Of a stretch of DNA of 64,000 nt, positions 33,707 to 47,400 are shown in pieces (position 1 is the stretch's first letter; each line of letters starts with the position of its first letter). Position numbers and translations under genes: made by a program. The stretch lies in contig NC_062972.1 of the NCBI RefSeq assembly GCF_023078275.1, positions 17,501,691 through 17,565,690 on the forward strand. The letters are read 5' to 3'. Source of the stretch: Leguminivora glycinivorella. Taxonomy: Eukaryota > Arthropoda > Insecta > Lepidoptera > Tortricidae. A model generated the notes under the pieces. That model was not told the origin of the DNA. It saw only the letters and a program-made list of their open reading frames with translations, and made no database searches.

Positions 33707-34170
33707 TGTTGTCTCATATGTGGTCATTGTACAGGCACGTACGATCGCCATCACATATTATTATAATATATCGGAGCTGCCAAAGCTCTCCACGACTACT
33801 TGACATTGATAGGTGACGAGCATTGTAAGCAGTAACGAATGTATTTGATAAATGTGATTCTGAAATAATACAAGTGTTATACATAATTCAGTCAGCGTGT
33901 TTATTACCAGATATCAAATCAACATTAACATCATCTTATGCACACTAACATCCGACTAGTTGCCTTACTCTTTACCCTCTTTGGCGAGAGCCTCTGCAGT
34001 AGCATGTAGCATTTCTTATTCAACGATGACGGGTCTACTCTTCCAACTCGTAGTCACTTTTAATGGGCTGGTGATTCGGATCGGATCCACATCGAAAAAT
34101 ACAATAATAACAATCTGCGCAATATCGATTACGCTAACACTGGTCACAATTAGTACAATGTATTCACTAA

Positions 34171-36367
34171 CTAAACTTTATCCATTATCTCTTTAACCCA
34201 GTCAACATAAGTCAAAAAGTTGGTGTAAATGCCGGGCTTGCCCTCCGTCCCGCAGACGACGAAACCCTTACTGGTCACACCAGCCAACTCTGCCCTCATT
34301 TTGTGTTGCACTAGGGGCCCACCAGAATCTCCCCGACAGGTATCTATGCCGTCTGCTCCTCCCGCGCAGATCACATCTTGAGGTAGATCGGTGTACTTGT
34401 ACGCGTTCACACAGTCCGTGAAGTTCCACTGAGGTAACGGTTCGATTTTCTTCTTCACGTCACTGTACTCGTTGGTTTTGGGAACCTCGCCCCAACCTGC
34501 CGTGACGAAAGTAGCGTTGGCTGCCGGGGTAGATGGAAAACAGATCGGCCGGATAAAATCTGTAAATAAGAAGATGTTTAATGATAATGCGATAATTATG
34601 TAATTCCGTATAGATAGATAAAGTCTAAGAAAAAGACGTACCTCACTACCACACAGAAAAAGGTACGGTAGCCAAGATAGCGTTACACCTTTGGGGAACG
34701 CTCAGTTATATGGGCGCTAATATTCATATTTGACATTTTAACACATATCAAGCTAAGAATGTGGGCCAAATTGTCAAAACCGAGGTTGAGCCTGTGTCAA
34801 GACGTGGCAGTCTATGCACTGTGATTACACATTTTACTTCGACAGTAACTCTCTATAATACTCTATCCTCTTTGTTGATAATTAATTATTTAATGCAATT
34901 AAATTTAACTTCCCGAAAACCATATAGGTACAATGTACCCAGCTATCAATATAATTAATTACTTCTGATATCAATTGAATGTTAAAATTAGTGTCTTTAA
35001 ATAATTACTCAAAGTACTGATTAGTTTAGCTCGCATTCAAGGAAAATTATAAGCATAAATTACCAGTATATGGAGCATCAGAGCCGAGCGTCAGAACCGC
35101 GATATCGTGGCTGGAACCATCGTAGCTGGGGTGGATGGTGACGTCAGTTACTTCTATTTCCGTCGTCTTGGAGCATACGCCCTCCACGCAGTCTTTCTTG
35201 GTCCTTAAGTTGTACTCTCCTAAACGTACTTTATACCTGGGAAAGAGAAAGTAAGACATTGTAGACTCTTCTCTTAATGTAAGGATCGTAGACATTATCT
35301 TTAGATAATAAGCAAAATTCTTTCATTTTAAATAAATCCAGAGTCTATGTAAAGTTTACGTGTAGCTTGATCTTTTGTACAAAACACAAAAGCTCTAAAT
35401 TGTCGAAATCTTGTACGTTCACCATACTAAATATGTCGGACCGATCAAGACTCTCGTAAATATTCCCTGTAGTCTTACCAGTTGACCCATTGGGAATCTT
35501 CCCAATAGACTAACTTATTGTAAGACTTCGTTTTTTGATACGAAACCAGACGCGACAACTGTTTCGACGGAGCCCCGCGCCCTATTTCAACTCTTCCTCC
35601 GGACATCTATAGATAGGTATCTAACAAACATACCTATTGCCTGGCACATACTATCAGTCTATTGGGAAGAAAATTCCCAGTGGTTCAACTGGTAAAACTA
35701 TGCGGTAAGACTAGAGGGAATAGCCTATTTGGACGTGTGCGTACTTACATATGGGCTTTAATCTTAGCGCAGTGTGCTGCCGTGACCACGTGCCTCTTGC
35801 CGATGAGAGTGCCACCACAGCGGATGTCGACCGAGCTGCCGCGCCTGTAGTACCGCAGTAGCACCAACCACGGGTTTTGGTGAATCGGGTTAGAGCTCGC
35901 CTCTACTCCGCACGACTCGTGTCCTAAAGAAATAAAGTGGTTTATTAAAATTTGTAGACTTTGTGAAGTGTCACTTCACAAACTGAAAAATTATATTATT
36001 TATTAAGATCCCATACTGTCTCACTGTTGGGCAAAGGCCTCCCTCAAATTCCTCCACGTATAAAAAGTTTAAAAACAATGCAAGTTGGATAACAAATAGT
36101 GAGTGCTTCAGGTGCTTTTAAAGATATCATTTGATCAATAGGTTAATTAAAATATATTAAGTTTAATATGAGACACATCGCAATGCTCAAAGCTACTGAT
36201 GGTTAAAATTCCCGCTCTATTTAGTTACAAATAGTTTCAATCATATCTAAAATAAAAAGGCAAAAAACCTTTTGCATAAACTCACCATCTGTGATACTTG
36301 GAAGGCGCCTCCCATCTACGGCCAGAAGGACTCCAAAAATCACCAAAATTGTCACACAATAAAACAT
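34171..36367 (-). CDS. Secreted trypsin-like serine protease, four exons
   Basis: S1-family endopeptidase. Exons: 36367-36286, 35923-35749, 35236-35064, 34559-34171; frame is kept at every junction, giving 272 residues. The N-terminus MFYCVTILVIFGVLLAVDG looks like a signal peptide. The catalytic triad is present: His in VVTAAHCA, Asp in HDIAVLTL, and Ser in DTCRGDSGGP. The Asp six residues before Ser predicts trypsin-like cleavage after Arg or Lys. KVRLGEYN and VCSKTTEIEVTDVTIHP, with an extra Cys pair, resemble catalytic domains of insect CLIP proteases. However, there is no CLIP domain, and the place of the IVGG activation site reads HESCGVEASSNP, so activation by normal cleavage is doubtful. 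It converges with the Dscam gene. A TTTATT (AATAAA on this strand) near 33,900 could serve its mRNA. Confidence 0.92.
35462..35721. mobile_element. TIR element in serine protease intron 2
   Basis: ATTCCCTGTAGTCTTACCAG...GGGAATCTTCCCAATAGAC pairs with GTCTATTGGGAAGAAAATTCCC...GTAAGACTAGAGGGAAT. The element is about 260 bp and ends 26 bp from the exon 2 donor. Confidence 0.75.
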
Positions 36368-37618
36368 GTTTCCACGAATCTTTTTTATAAGAATATTATA
36401 ACGCGAATCAAGTTTAATTGGTTCAATTGAATACAGATAAAGTTATATACAATTAATAATAAAAGATGCCCCAGTGGAGATATAAGATAAAGTTTAGCTA
36501 TCGAATAGCCAGAACAACACAGGGAATATTCCCTTTATATGTTGTCCTGCTACCGCGGCTACCAGAATGGAACTGAACGATGCCGAACAGCTTTACTTAT
36601 TATGTTATAATCCTTGTTTCCTCATATTTATAACAGATTTCCTTAATAGACTTCGCATTTACAAATACGTTTAAATGTCAGGATAGTTCTTTTCAGTTAT
36701 ACTGTTTCATCTTGAACCATTTGAACTATATGATGAATTCAGAACTTCGATGTACCTGGGTAGCTAATTATGAAAACAGCACATGTAAAGTAATATAACC
36801 TTCTCATTCATCACACTATAGATCATGTATAAGTATTTACTTACCTAATTCCTGAACAATTAATTATTTTTTTTGTACCGAACCGGATCCTACTTAGTAC
36901 TTATTAGGTATGATCAATCTAGTGGATACAGGTCCTGTGGATGAATTAAGTTTCCTTAAACCGCTGACGTTTAATCGAGTAACATTACGTTCCCTAATTT
37001 GTACTCTACGTCATGAGATCAGCACATAGGCCGGAAATGGTTACAAATAACGTGCATTCGCCATCAGATACATCACAGCGGGTAATGTGCTCACAAAATA
37101 TAGGTAAGACACTTCGAAAGAAGAATCCCAGGAAAGGAAATGAAATTAAAACCAAAAGTAGGGGACAATAATCATTTTAATTTACCAATTTAATCAATAC
37201 ATTCTTTACTTATCGTTACTTGTGGCAAACGCCACTGATGCAGAGTTGACAGGCTTAGCGAGAATCGTGGTGGGAAGATCGAAAATTACAAATATACCTA
37301 ACATTAATGAAATATTGGGGGCATTTTGTGTTTGCGTTTATTTTTTTGTGCTGTCTGCGTAAAATGCCCCACAGTGATTTTCTAAAGTATTTTTCGATGT
37401 TTTTTATGTGTACATACTAAATCAAACTAAGCACAATAATGAATACGTTACCTAGTGAAGCTCTGGGACATGCTACAATCGGCTGCTATTGGCAAAGTTT
37501 AAACCACATGCATTAAATCATTAAATGATTGTGTTTTATAAACTAGAAAAGTCTGTTTTAGTCTATGTACCTGTTTATTCATAGAAATTGGTCCATGCCT
37601 AAATGACCCTTATTCCTC
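36368..37618. other. Serine protease upstream region; no gene seen
   Basis: Directly upstream of the protease start (minus strand), 36,430-36,500 contains several GATA or TTATC words, including ATATAAGATAAAG. This is compatible with GATA-factor control of a gut or fat-body protease, but no more than that. The rest shows no exon. Confidence 0.35.
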
Positions 37619-40286
37619 GTGTGCATTGCACGATGTGTTGTGCATTCCACGATCGAGAAGCACACTGTGGAATATGATCGTGGATCATTTTATAAGAATT
37701 CTGTTGGAATTACGAATGAAAAGGACTTTATTACAGGATGCACAAGGACCCTTTCGGCATGGAAGGCCACACATCCTCACCACAATTCTCACGTAGTCAA
37801 AAAGCAAGGTAGTACAATCGACAACAGGACTGATGGACGTTTAATTAAAGTTAGTTCTTTCAACAGATATGTCAGCTACCCTATACAGCTATTTTCTTTA
37901 TAAACACTCTTATATTACTCTTTAAAAACTACCAAATATCAGTACTGCTCGTTACCAGTTGAAATATTATAAAATTATAATAGACTTTAAAAAATAATAG
38001 TTTAAAAGTTATGATGATATTTCGATATAGTACAGAAACGAGCGTATCAATAAGAACACAGCTATTACAAGTATTTATCTATTATTTAAATACAAGCTTG
38101 CGCATTAAAAAAATAATAAGTTAGTTAGCCTCATTTACTACCTACAGTCCTTGAAAAAGGTCCAAATATAATCTATTAATATAATTATATGAACATTACA
38201 CAGTACAAATATTCGATATTTTATAATAAAATTCGTCTGGGCGTTACTAAACTTTAATGGCGGACATTAATTGGATGGCCGACCATGACGTTCGCATTTC
38301 AAAATATGTATCAAGTCAAAGATATGTTTTATATTTTCATATACCTACTTCTTGAATATGTATACTGACTATGTATTATCAAAAGGTTTACAAGAGGACT
38401 CGAATATAGCTGTTACACAAATTACTTATTCTAATGATCAGACATTGCCGAAGAACTGAATACATTGAAAAAATAATCTTTCAAGCACAGTTAAAAGGAT
38501 CCAATAAAGTATCCTTCACTTATAACTATATCCCGAAAATCAAGTTACATTCTATAGTCCTAAACCCGTGATTATTAACTGTCCCAAATTTTAGTGACCG
38601 ATACAAACATTATGCCATAAAATCATCAATGTTGAATATTAGTTCGATGTTAGTTAACTATAATATTTACATATATACTATTATTTTATATTCCAATGAC
38701 TGGTTTTTGGTTGATGGTTTCTCGTAAGCAAGTTTCACTGTTGGCATACCTTTAAAGGAAAAAACAAACAGAATATTATTACATGAAAATATTAATTAAT
38801 TTTATACTAATATAATTATACGAATAATCATTTCGAAACACATACATTTTAGGATTACAATATTTTTATCAGTTACAAAAACCTATCCGCCCGGCTAACT
38901 ACAGAAGTTCAATGAAAATGAAGTTTCATTATAAGTCTGACGCAAGTTTTTGTCGATATATATCTAAATTGTGTTGCTTAACTTAAAACAATAATTGGTA
39001 AATTCATTTTGCTACAAATTTCAGATCATTTTTTTTTTATAAGTAATCTAATCAACATTAAAGCAGAATGGATTTACAGTGTTTGGATACCAAGTTTGAT
39101 CAACTAAAGTTAAGCTTTTACACAACTGGTTGGACCATCTTATCAAATAAATTACATCATGCCGTTTTAAAACGAGCAAAACCTTGATTTGCGGTTGTTT
39201 TATGATTTTTTTTTGATCCATTGAGAGAGAAATCTTTTTGATCGGTGATCCTACTTATATATTACCTAAAAGTGGAAAATTACTTCATGTAACGTTAAAT
39301 CATAAGAATATTTGACATGATATGTGACATCATTATGTGATAACAATGCATATCTCTTCTGAATTCTTAGTAGGTAGGTGTTTTATTTTCCCTGTCTTTG
39401 ATTAAATGATGTAATTTCCTGTACAGGTTCGATACCATAGAAACGTGTTGATTTTACATTCTAACTTTTTCAAATCAAGTTGGTGCTGAATAAGCATACG
39501 ACCCGACTGATACTCCTCAGGGATAAGGAGTCGTCTTACATATTATATTCTTCTAGACACCTTTGCATGAAAATATTGATCCTCACTAACCCATTGCGGA
39601 CATTTTTTTACAGCGGGCAAAGAAATACACTCCCAGATTGCGTCAGGTCTTATTTCATGAAAGCCTTTTTGGGTGGCACTAGAATGAGTAAGCATAGATA
39701 TAACCGTTTAATTAGTGAAATACATTTATCAGGTTATTTTTCAATAATAACCCATTCTTGATTGAAATGTCCTAATTATCTTGAATTTCGAGCGCACAAA
39801 CATTGCAACACCAGAGTGTTTCCTTCCTCTCGTAACATTTATTGCATATAGATTTCGTACGGAATCAATTATATATTAATTTATATGTTTTGTAATACAA
39901 TTCTCTAGTTTTCATTCTGTGCGTAATGTATATGGATTCAACAAATAACGCCTTTATTTCTAAAGTTATAAGAGTGTCGTCGACTGCTCAGCCTAGGCAA
40001 GGTAACTTTTTCCTTAGTTACAAGCATTTACGTCATTCAATACTCCACATGAATGAAATAGGTACCTACGGGTCTTTCCTAGTAAAATATAAGTCGTGTA
40101 TATTAATTTTATTATTGGTGTATCTTACTCAATCGCTCATAAAAGTTAACAATATTATAAGATTTGAACAATATGACAAGGAATTGTTTGCTTGTTGGAT
40201 CACATTATATTTACGGTCAATAAATATATACGGCAGTGCTTTGATTTTTTTAAAGTAGATAGGAACTGTCAATCGAGGAAATAATT
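37619..40286. other. AT-rich intergenic DNA; no recognised gene
   Basis: Open frames of 93-110 codons at 37,619-37,903, 39,480-39,761 and 39,926-40,258 (plus strand) have no motif I recognise and no splice partners. I treat them as chance. On the minus strand, 38,766-38,750 has a good acceptor (pyrimidine run, then TTTAAAG) but only four codons before a stop in the phase that would follow mim. Confidence 0.45.
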
Positions 40287-40797
40287 ATTACACATCGGTA
40301 ACTCGTGGCATTTTGGTGGCACTTGACAGCTGTTAACAGACTAGACTAGTGCAATGTGGCAATGTTTCTCCTGTACCTACGAGTCGGGAAAAAGAAACCA
40401 ATTAAAAGAAGGAATGTTATTCATTTAGTATAGTATGACATTCGTGATAAACAATTAATATTTGTTCTAAATATTCACAAGTCAGCCTACGTCTTCTACT
40501 TGAGAAAATCCACTTTTTTTTAGAAAACGATCTTTCAACCTCCACTGACGTAATGGTAAAAAAGCTCTGAATAAAAGTTCTGAATGCTCTCTAGGGCTTA
40601 CAATATCCGCCCAATTTTGTACCCGGATAATTCGAATACTTGGAATATGATTATCCGGATAAAACGGATATTTCGAATATTTGAATTTATTTTAATAAAG
40701 CCCCACCATGTAAGTAATTTTTTCTATTATTTTCTCTTTTCTGAAAAAAAAAAACACTTAGAAAATGTCAAGTGCCACGAGTTACCGATGTGTAATA
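40287..40797. mobile_element. TIR element, about 510 bp
   Basis: ATTACACATCGGTAACTCGT followed by GGCA...GGCACTTGACA at the left, and TGTCAAGTGCCACGAGTTAC followed by CGATGTGTAAT at the right, are inverted ends. The interior has a second self-complementary patch (GTACCCGGATAATTCGAATA, then TTATCCGGATAAAACGG). No transposase frame. Confidence 0.75.
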
Positions 40798-41063
40798 ATG
40801 ATGGTGTGGGTGAATAGAGAAATAATTTGGAATGTAATTTACGTCATAGTTACGCAATAACTACTAACACTGGGCGAGCTCACTCCATCGTAGGCCACGT
40901 CTTTGCCTTTGGCTAGTCTGTGGCCAAGAGTAAGCCCATTTATAATAATAATAAAAAAACACAATTATGATTTGGTATGGTAACTTGATTTTATGAAATG
41001 GTCAGCTAAATATCATTCCATATCATATTCAACCCGTTGTCGATCGTTTATAATTGCCTACGC

Positions 41064-41284
41064 TACAAGTTACAATTTACAAGTAGTTGTCAATGACTAA
41101 ATACAACTCGATTGCCTACGAGTTCCCTAAAATTCTCCAGTATCTCTAGAAAACAGATCCCGAAAACCCCTCCGGCTTTAACAACGAAAATTTTCACGCC
41201 ACGCCACTGATGACTAATATGACAAGTTGGAAAGAGACTTCCGCTTGTAATTTGTAACTTTCAATTTTGAGAAATGGGCCCCAG
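41064..41284. mobile_element. Foldback MITE, family A copy 2
   Basis: CTACAAGTTACAATTTACAAG and CTTGTAATTTGTAACTTTC, with TTGAGAAATGGGCCCC at the right border. Same family as 23,086-23,225. It lies about 150 bp beyond the mim stop codon, so it may be in that gene's 3'UTR. Confidence 0.6.
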
Positions 41285-41430
41285 TCGTAAAAAACAATCA
41301 ACTATTAACAACTTTTAATTTGATCACGTGACCCTTCCCCTCCAGACGAGGTCTTGGCCCTGTATAGCGACGATAAGACGTAAGTGACATAGGCGACATA
41401 CATTACCAGGCTGCTGGAGTGTGCGGCCGC

Positions 41431-44400
41431 CTAGCGTATTTTGGGCGCGGAGCGGTCGTTGCAGTGCTTGTTGCGGCGCAGAGTCGCGCCGCGCTTGATC
41501 TGCTCCATCAGGGACGTGTGGCACACCCGCGGGTCCGGCTGAAACAACAATGGACATTATCAATCACAGTTTGGAATACATATAAAATGTTGGGTGAGAC
41601 TGAGAGCGCGCTGCCAACTGAGCCACCAAGACCTCATCCATAGTCAGCGAATATTTCCATATGTATGTTATATGACAATATATAACATACATATGGAAAT
41701 ATTAGATATATATATATTATATAACAATAGACCATCTATCGCAAGAGTAGTATTAAAGTACCCATGTCGAATACTAGTGCAGCGTCGAGCATTAGTACTT
41801 TAACCTTATATTATTTATACGTAAACAAACTACTCTCATTAACAGAACTGCTACAGCATATTAAATAAATAAATAAATAAATATTATGAGATCCTTTTCT
41901 TCTTTTTTTTCTTTTTTTTTTCTTTTCTTGAATTTTTCACAATATCGATTCCTAGACGACTCGACATTGAAAAATAGCTTACCGTGGAACTCTGTCGAAT
42001 TGTATAACAAGAATATCCCTATAATATTTACTTGTGATGCATATTTACAACTGAAATCATCGCTAAATGTAGTTTACTTATAGTGCTGAACTGAAATTAA
42101 CTAAGTGCCCCATTGAAAATGAATCAATGTCATACTAATTTAGCGTGTTTTTCGTGTGTGTGCAGGTGTCATTAGTTACTTGTCTCAGGACTCGTAAATA
42201 ATGACACGCTTTGTGTGTTTGTGTTGAATTGAAATGTAGTAGTACATATTTTACCATTTCAGTACATTAGCGGAATGAAACCACAGATGGCATGCATTTC
42301 ACGCCGAAATTAGTCACGAGAAGTCACGTACCTTGAGGGATTACCCTGCACGTCACAATAGACCTGACCTGCCACAGCCGGTCAATGTCATGACTATGGT
42401 GGGTTTGTATCATCTATTTACCTACTTCTATGAAGGTGCACATTTTAATGGTCGGTTGCACTAGTCTGTCGGTGGTACTTATAGTCATACTAGTTATGAA
42501 AAAAAGCTGCACTTTTAGATGGAAGGAAGCCGCTTTGCATGGTGATAGTAGACATGAAAGTAAACGTTTTTTTCCGAGGATATCGAAATTTCATCCCTTA
42601 GGAAGCCGAGCGTAGCGAGGTGTTTTATGAAAATGAGAAAAATTATATATTTTTATTGTATCGTCCGATTTTGACAAAACGTATCTCAAATGAAAGGTAT
42701 TGCTTTATGTAATAAAAAAAATAAAAAAAAAATATATTATAAAAAAAAGTAAGAAAAAAATAAAAAAAAGTAAATTTACGTCTCGCACTGAATAATTTCA
42801 AAGAATGACAGGCAAAATGTACAATTTAGATATATGAGTTTTTTTAAATCAAAGACAGAATTCATAGTTGAAAACTAAAGATCGCATCGAAGTCGGATTA
42901 GCATTTTTTAAGATACAAGTTGCCAAAGTTGGGAAAATTTGCTTTATATGGCCGCTTTGAAATTCCTTTGCCAGAAAGTCAGAAATAATATATTTTTCTT
43001 TCACAGATAAGTACATAGTGACAGTACACATCAAAATAAAAAAATCCGAGGATATCATAATTTAATCACTTAGGACGACGAGCGAAGCGAGGTCTGTTAG
43101 GAAAAACGAAAAAAAAATCTATTTTTTTTTGTACGTCGTCCGATTTTGATAAAACATGTTTCAGTTGAAAGGTATTGCTTTATGTAACTTAAAAAAAATA
43201 TTAAAAAAATATTAGAAAAAAATTGTAAGATTTAAAAAAAAAACTTTTATTTTCGTATCACACTGAATAACTGCAAAAAACGGTAGAAATAATGTACAAT
43301 GTCGAGATGTAAGTTTTTAAAATTAAAGACAAATAAATTTATGATTATAAACTAAAAACCGAATCGAAATCGGATCAGTAGTTTTTAAGATACAAGTTGC
43401 CAAAGTTGGCTTAGTTTGTTTATATATATTTATTAATTTTTTTCTTTTTCTTTGTGAAAATTTTTTTTCTATTTTTTTTACGTTACATCAATGAATCTCT
43501 TTCAACTGACATACTTTTTGTCAAAATCGGACAACCCAATAAAAAAAAATATTTTTGTTTTTCGTAACAGACCTCGCTACGCTCGGCTTTCTAAGGGATG
43601 AAATTTTTATATACATTTTGCCTGTCATTCTTTGTAATTATTCAGTGCGAGACGTAAATTTACTTTTTTTATTTTTTTCGTACTTTTTTTTATAATATAT
43701 TTTTTTTCCAATTTTTTTTTAAATAACATAAAGCAATGAAACTTGAGTAGTTTCATGTGCTCTGCCTACCCCTTCATGGGATACAGGCGTGATTGTATGT
43801 ATGTGTGTTGTATGTATGTAACTATTACCTTTCATTTGAGATACGTTTTGTCAAAATCGGGGGATACAATAAAAAGATATAATTTTTTTCATTTTCATAA
43901 AACACCTCGTTACGCTCGGCTTCCTAAGGGATGAAATTTCGATATCCTCGGAAAAAATCGTTTTCTTTCATGTCTACTATCACCATGCAAAGCGGCTTGC
44001 TTCCATCTAAAAGTGCAGCTTTTGGCCAAAAATTCTCCATAATAAGTATGACTATTATGGGAATCCCCATAGACCTCTGCTGTATGACGTTGATGTGCCT
44101 GTTAACTGTGTTGATGCAACTGGCTCTAAGACAAGTGGGGAAAAGGGGTTGGCCAGACCGGCTGTTATGTATGGCGGAGAAGTCTGCCGCTCCTAGCCTT
44201 ATAGGTAACTTATAAATCGTTATTAACTACGACTCACGATATTAAAAAAGTAACAATATAAAATGCAAAACTTGTGTGAGAAAACCCTGTGTTTATATTT
44301 TGTTTAAGATTAAAAATTCATTACTAACAAAGATCAGGGTATATGAAACAAAATTCCACCATAAACTTCATAGAAAATCAATATGACAGTTATGTAATGT

Positions 44401-47400
44401 CATCTACATTATTAAGAGTAGGTTTAATGTGTCCTTTTCCTTGGTATATACCGGACTTCCTTGTGGAATTTCATACTGCAAATGTTTAATCAATGTATGG
44501 TGTTATAATCAGTGACATCAACACATTACAATATACTACGTAATAATACATAACAATTAATTAACTGTATAAGGATTTCCTTTTTAGACGTCACTGGAAC
44601 GTGTTGCCAACCCGGACTTCAATACTAGATTCTCTATATGTACTCGTATGCCTATATTATTAAAGGAAATGGACCGCAAGTAATCTACTAATATATACCA
44701 ATATGTTTAATTTCCATGCCTAGATGCGATCGACAGAACAAGGACGTTAACTTGTCGAGGAAGTTATGGACACAAATGATTTGTCCCATTTATCTTACGC
44801 AATGGTTAATGGATTTGGTTCAGTAAAAGTTAGGTTGCCGATAAGCGACGGTACAGGTTATGATGGTACGATTATGTAGAGGAATTTTAAATTGCTAATG
44901 TAATTTTATCAATGGTTTTAGGTTTAGAATTTTATATTCACATATTTTTCAGTTTCGGTCGACAAGTATTACCTTTCAAAGTTAGTCTCGTATCTGTCTG
45001 TTACCTCATCACGCTTATATCGCTTAACTGATTTAGATGGAATTCAGGTTGTTGATAGGATGTTTTACTGTGAGAACATCAGCATTTGCAGTGAGCAAGA
45101 TCCGTCAGTTAACAGACGTGGAAACAGCTCGATTAGTTTATTTTAGTTACTTTCACAGCATTATGTCATATGGTATTTTACTATGGGGCAGTGCTTCAGA
45201 GATAAATACCATATTTGTTCTGCAGAAGAGGGCTATTCGACCAATATACAAAATGAACCATAGAGACTCACTTAGAAATAAGTTTAAGGACATTAATATA
45301 ATGACAGTGCATTGTCAATATATTTATGAGAATATTATGTATGTACATAAAAACATTTGTAAATTTAAGAAAAACTGTGATGTACATAATATAAACACTA
45401 GAAATAAGCATAAGCTTGCAGTGCCCTTCACTCGGCTCCATAAAATTAAAAAATCATTCATGGGTAATTGTGTAAGATTTTATAACAAACTTCCTAATGC
45501 CATCACTGAACTGTCTTTTAATCGATTTAAACATTATGTAAAGCCACAGACCAACCCCTATAGACATCTATTACAAGACGACTCGCGGTCGCCAGCCTTC
45601 CTAGTATTTGCACTGATATAAGCGCGGGCGCTCGCCGTGCCCGATCAGTATCGACCAAGTAACAGACCCGAAAGCAGCGCGTGTTTTTCGCACAAAAAAA
45701 TTGGAAAAGGGTATTTTGATGCCTTAAAGATGTCCACCTGTAGTGTGAAATGGTGTGGAAAGGTAACAAGAAGCTCAAATTTAAAAACAGACGGCATTAC
45801 ATTCCACAAATAAGTCATATTTATAATTTATTCAGAGCCGGCATAGGTCAACTTACATTGGCCACTTACGCGTCAGTAGAGGGACAGTCATACTTCTGTC
45901 CCTTTTCATCTGGCGCGACTGCCCGCCGTCCTTGAAACGGCCAATCACAGCGCGCTTAACACATTCCCCGCCCGCTCCTCGCACCCCAAACACTGGTGAC
46001 TCGTATCGCGAACCAAATATACAAGACTGCCACTCTATAGGAGGTTCTCTGTGTGTAAAGCGTATACTGACCTCTAAAGCCTACTATAGCACACAAGACT
46101 ACATGAATGATGAAACACCGTGGGATACAAGTATTGCTGAAAACCATTAATTATATAGCTTATTAATGATGATATTGATAATTTTTTTTGACATTTAGAA
46201 TTTATTCTAGAAGTTTTTAGACTAGTATTTTTTTATACAATTTAGATTGATATCATTTTATTAAATCAATGTAGTTTTAAAACAATATTGTTTATTGCAC
46301 CAATAAATTGCTCTGATATTTAGAATAAGATGAATATTGTACACTGTTGACAATTTAAAAGTGCTTATTGTAAGCCTATTTGAATAAAGAATATTTTGAT
46401 TGATTGATTGATTGGTACCTGACATGACTGTCATGGGTAACGGTAGAATGACTAAATTCAAATCTTCTAGATAACATGACCAACAAACAGCATACCATAG
46501 TCACATATATGGAATAGAAGAAAGATGTTCCTTTAGAATGAGATCACCATATGACTGTCATGTGCAACGATACAATGACTAAGTTCAAATATGTTTGATA
46601 ATTTTAAAGTGATTAGTAAATAGTAACTGACGTTATTGTGGTTGCTGAGTATATCGATTGTACATTATTATTGTGTAAACGATTTCTTAGCCTTATAAGT
46701 ACATTATGGGTACTAAGAAGTCGATTCGATTCAACGGGGTTTGTTACAGTTTCAAAAATGAGAGCAGGTTTTCCGAAACAACTAAATTATGTAAATTATG
46801 TATACAATACCGTTCGTATCATATTGTTCAAACTCCGCAAACCGGCCTAAGTTTGTACGTCTTTAGGGTTACGATCTTCCATATTTGTTTTATTTACTTA
46901 AAAATTCCGGAAATGACTAGAAAGGAATGCCTAATAAGGGTTGAAATCACTAGATCAAACAAACGTATCTACTTACCGTGTCAAATAAACTCAGTAAAAT
47001 CCACTGAAGATAGTTTACCAAGAGTGAAAAGTGAACCATAGGTAGTTTTCCACTTGGCTATCGGCCTATAGCCGGGTCCAGACAGAGCGAGGCACGTCTC
47101 GAGGCAATGTGCTCGCGCGGCAAACGTTCAGTGTAGACGACGTGTCTCGGCGAGAAAGGTGTACTTTCCGAACAGATGAAAACGATAGTTACCTGAGCTT
47201 GCGTGTTGATGTGGTCTCGCACGGCGACGGCCCGCGCCGTGTCGAGCTGGCGCCGCTGCTGCTGTATGGTGGCCGACAGCTTGTCCAGGAACGCTGGCTG
47301 GATGCTGGGCTTCGATGCTGACAAAAATAATTATCTATTAGCGCAATATAATAGTTGAGCCAAGATTATCTAAAAATTTCAGTTTGAAAAAGAGTGAAAT

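Larger units (their letters stand above)
45037..46415 (+). mobile_element. 3' end of a LINE, interrupted by a P-like element
   Basis: The C-terminal part of a LINE ORF2 (VYFSYFHSIMSYGILLWG, VLQKRAIRPIYKMNHRDSLR, FYNKLPNAI) runs to 45,543. It resumes after the insertion at 46,055 (KRILTSKAYYSTQDYMND) and stops at 46,150. The tail ends TTTGAATAAAGAATATTTTG followed by TTGA repeats near 46,415. The 5' part, with the reverse transcriptase catalytic core, is missing. Confidence 0.88.

Noticed and set aside
38750..38766. Minus-strand acceptor-like site that could add an alternative last exon to mim
   Set aside because: In the phase left by the exon ending 47,193 it gives four codons and a stop; no other support.
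46706..47041. 111-codon plus-strand frame in a mim intron
   Set aside because: No domain, no splice partners and ordinary AT-rich codon use; likely chance.
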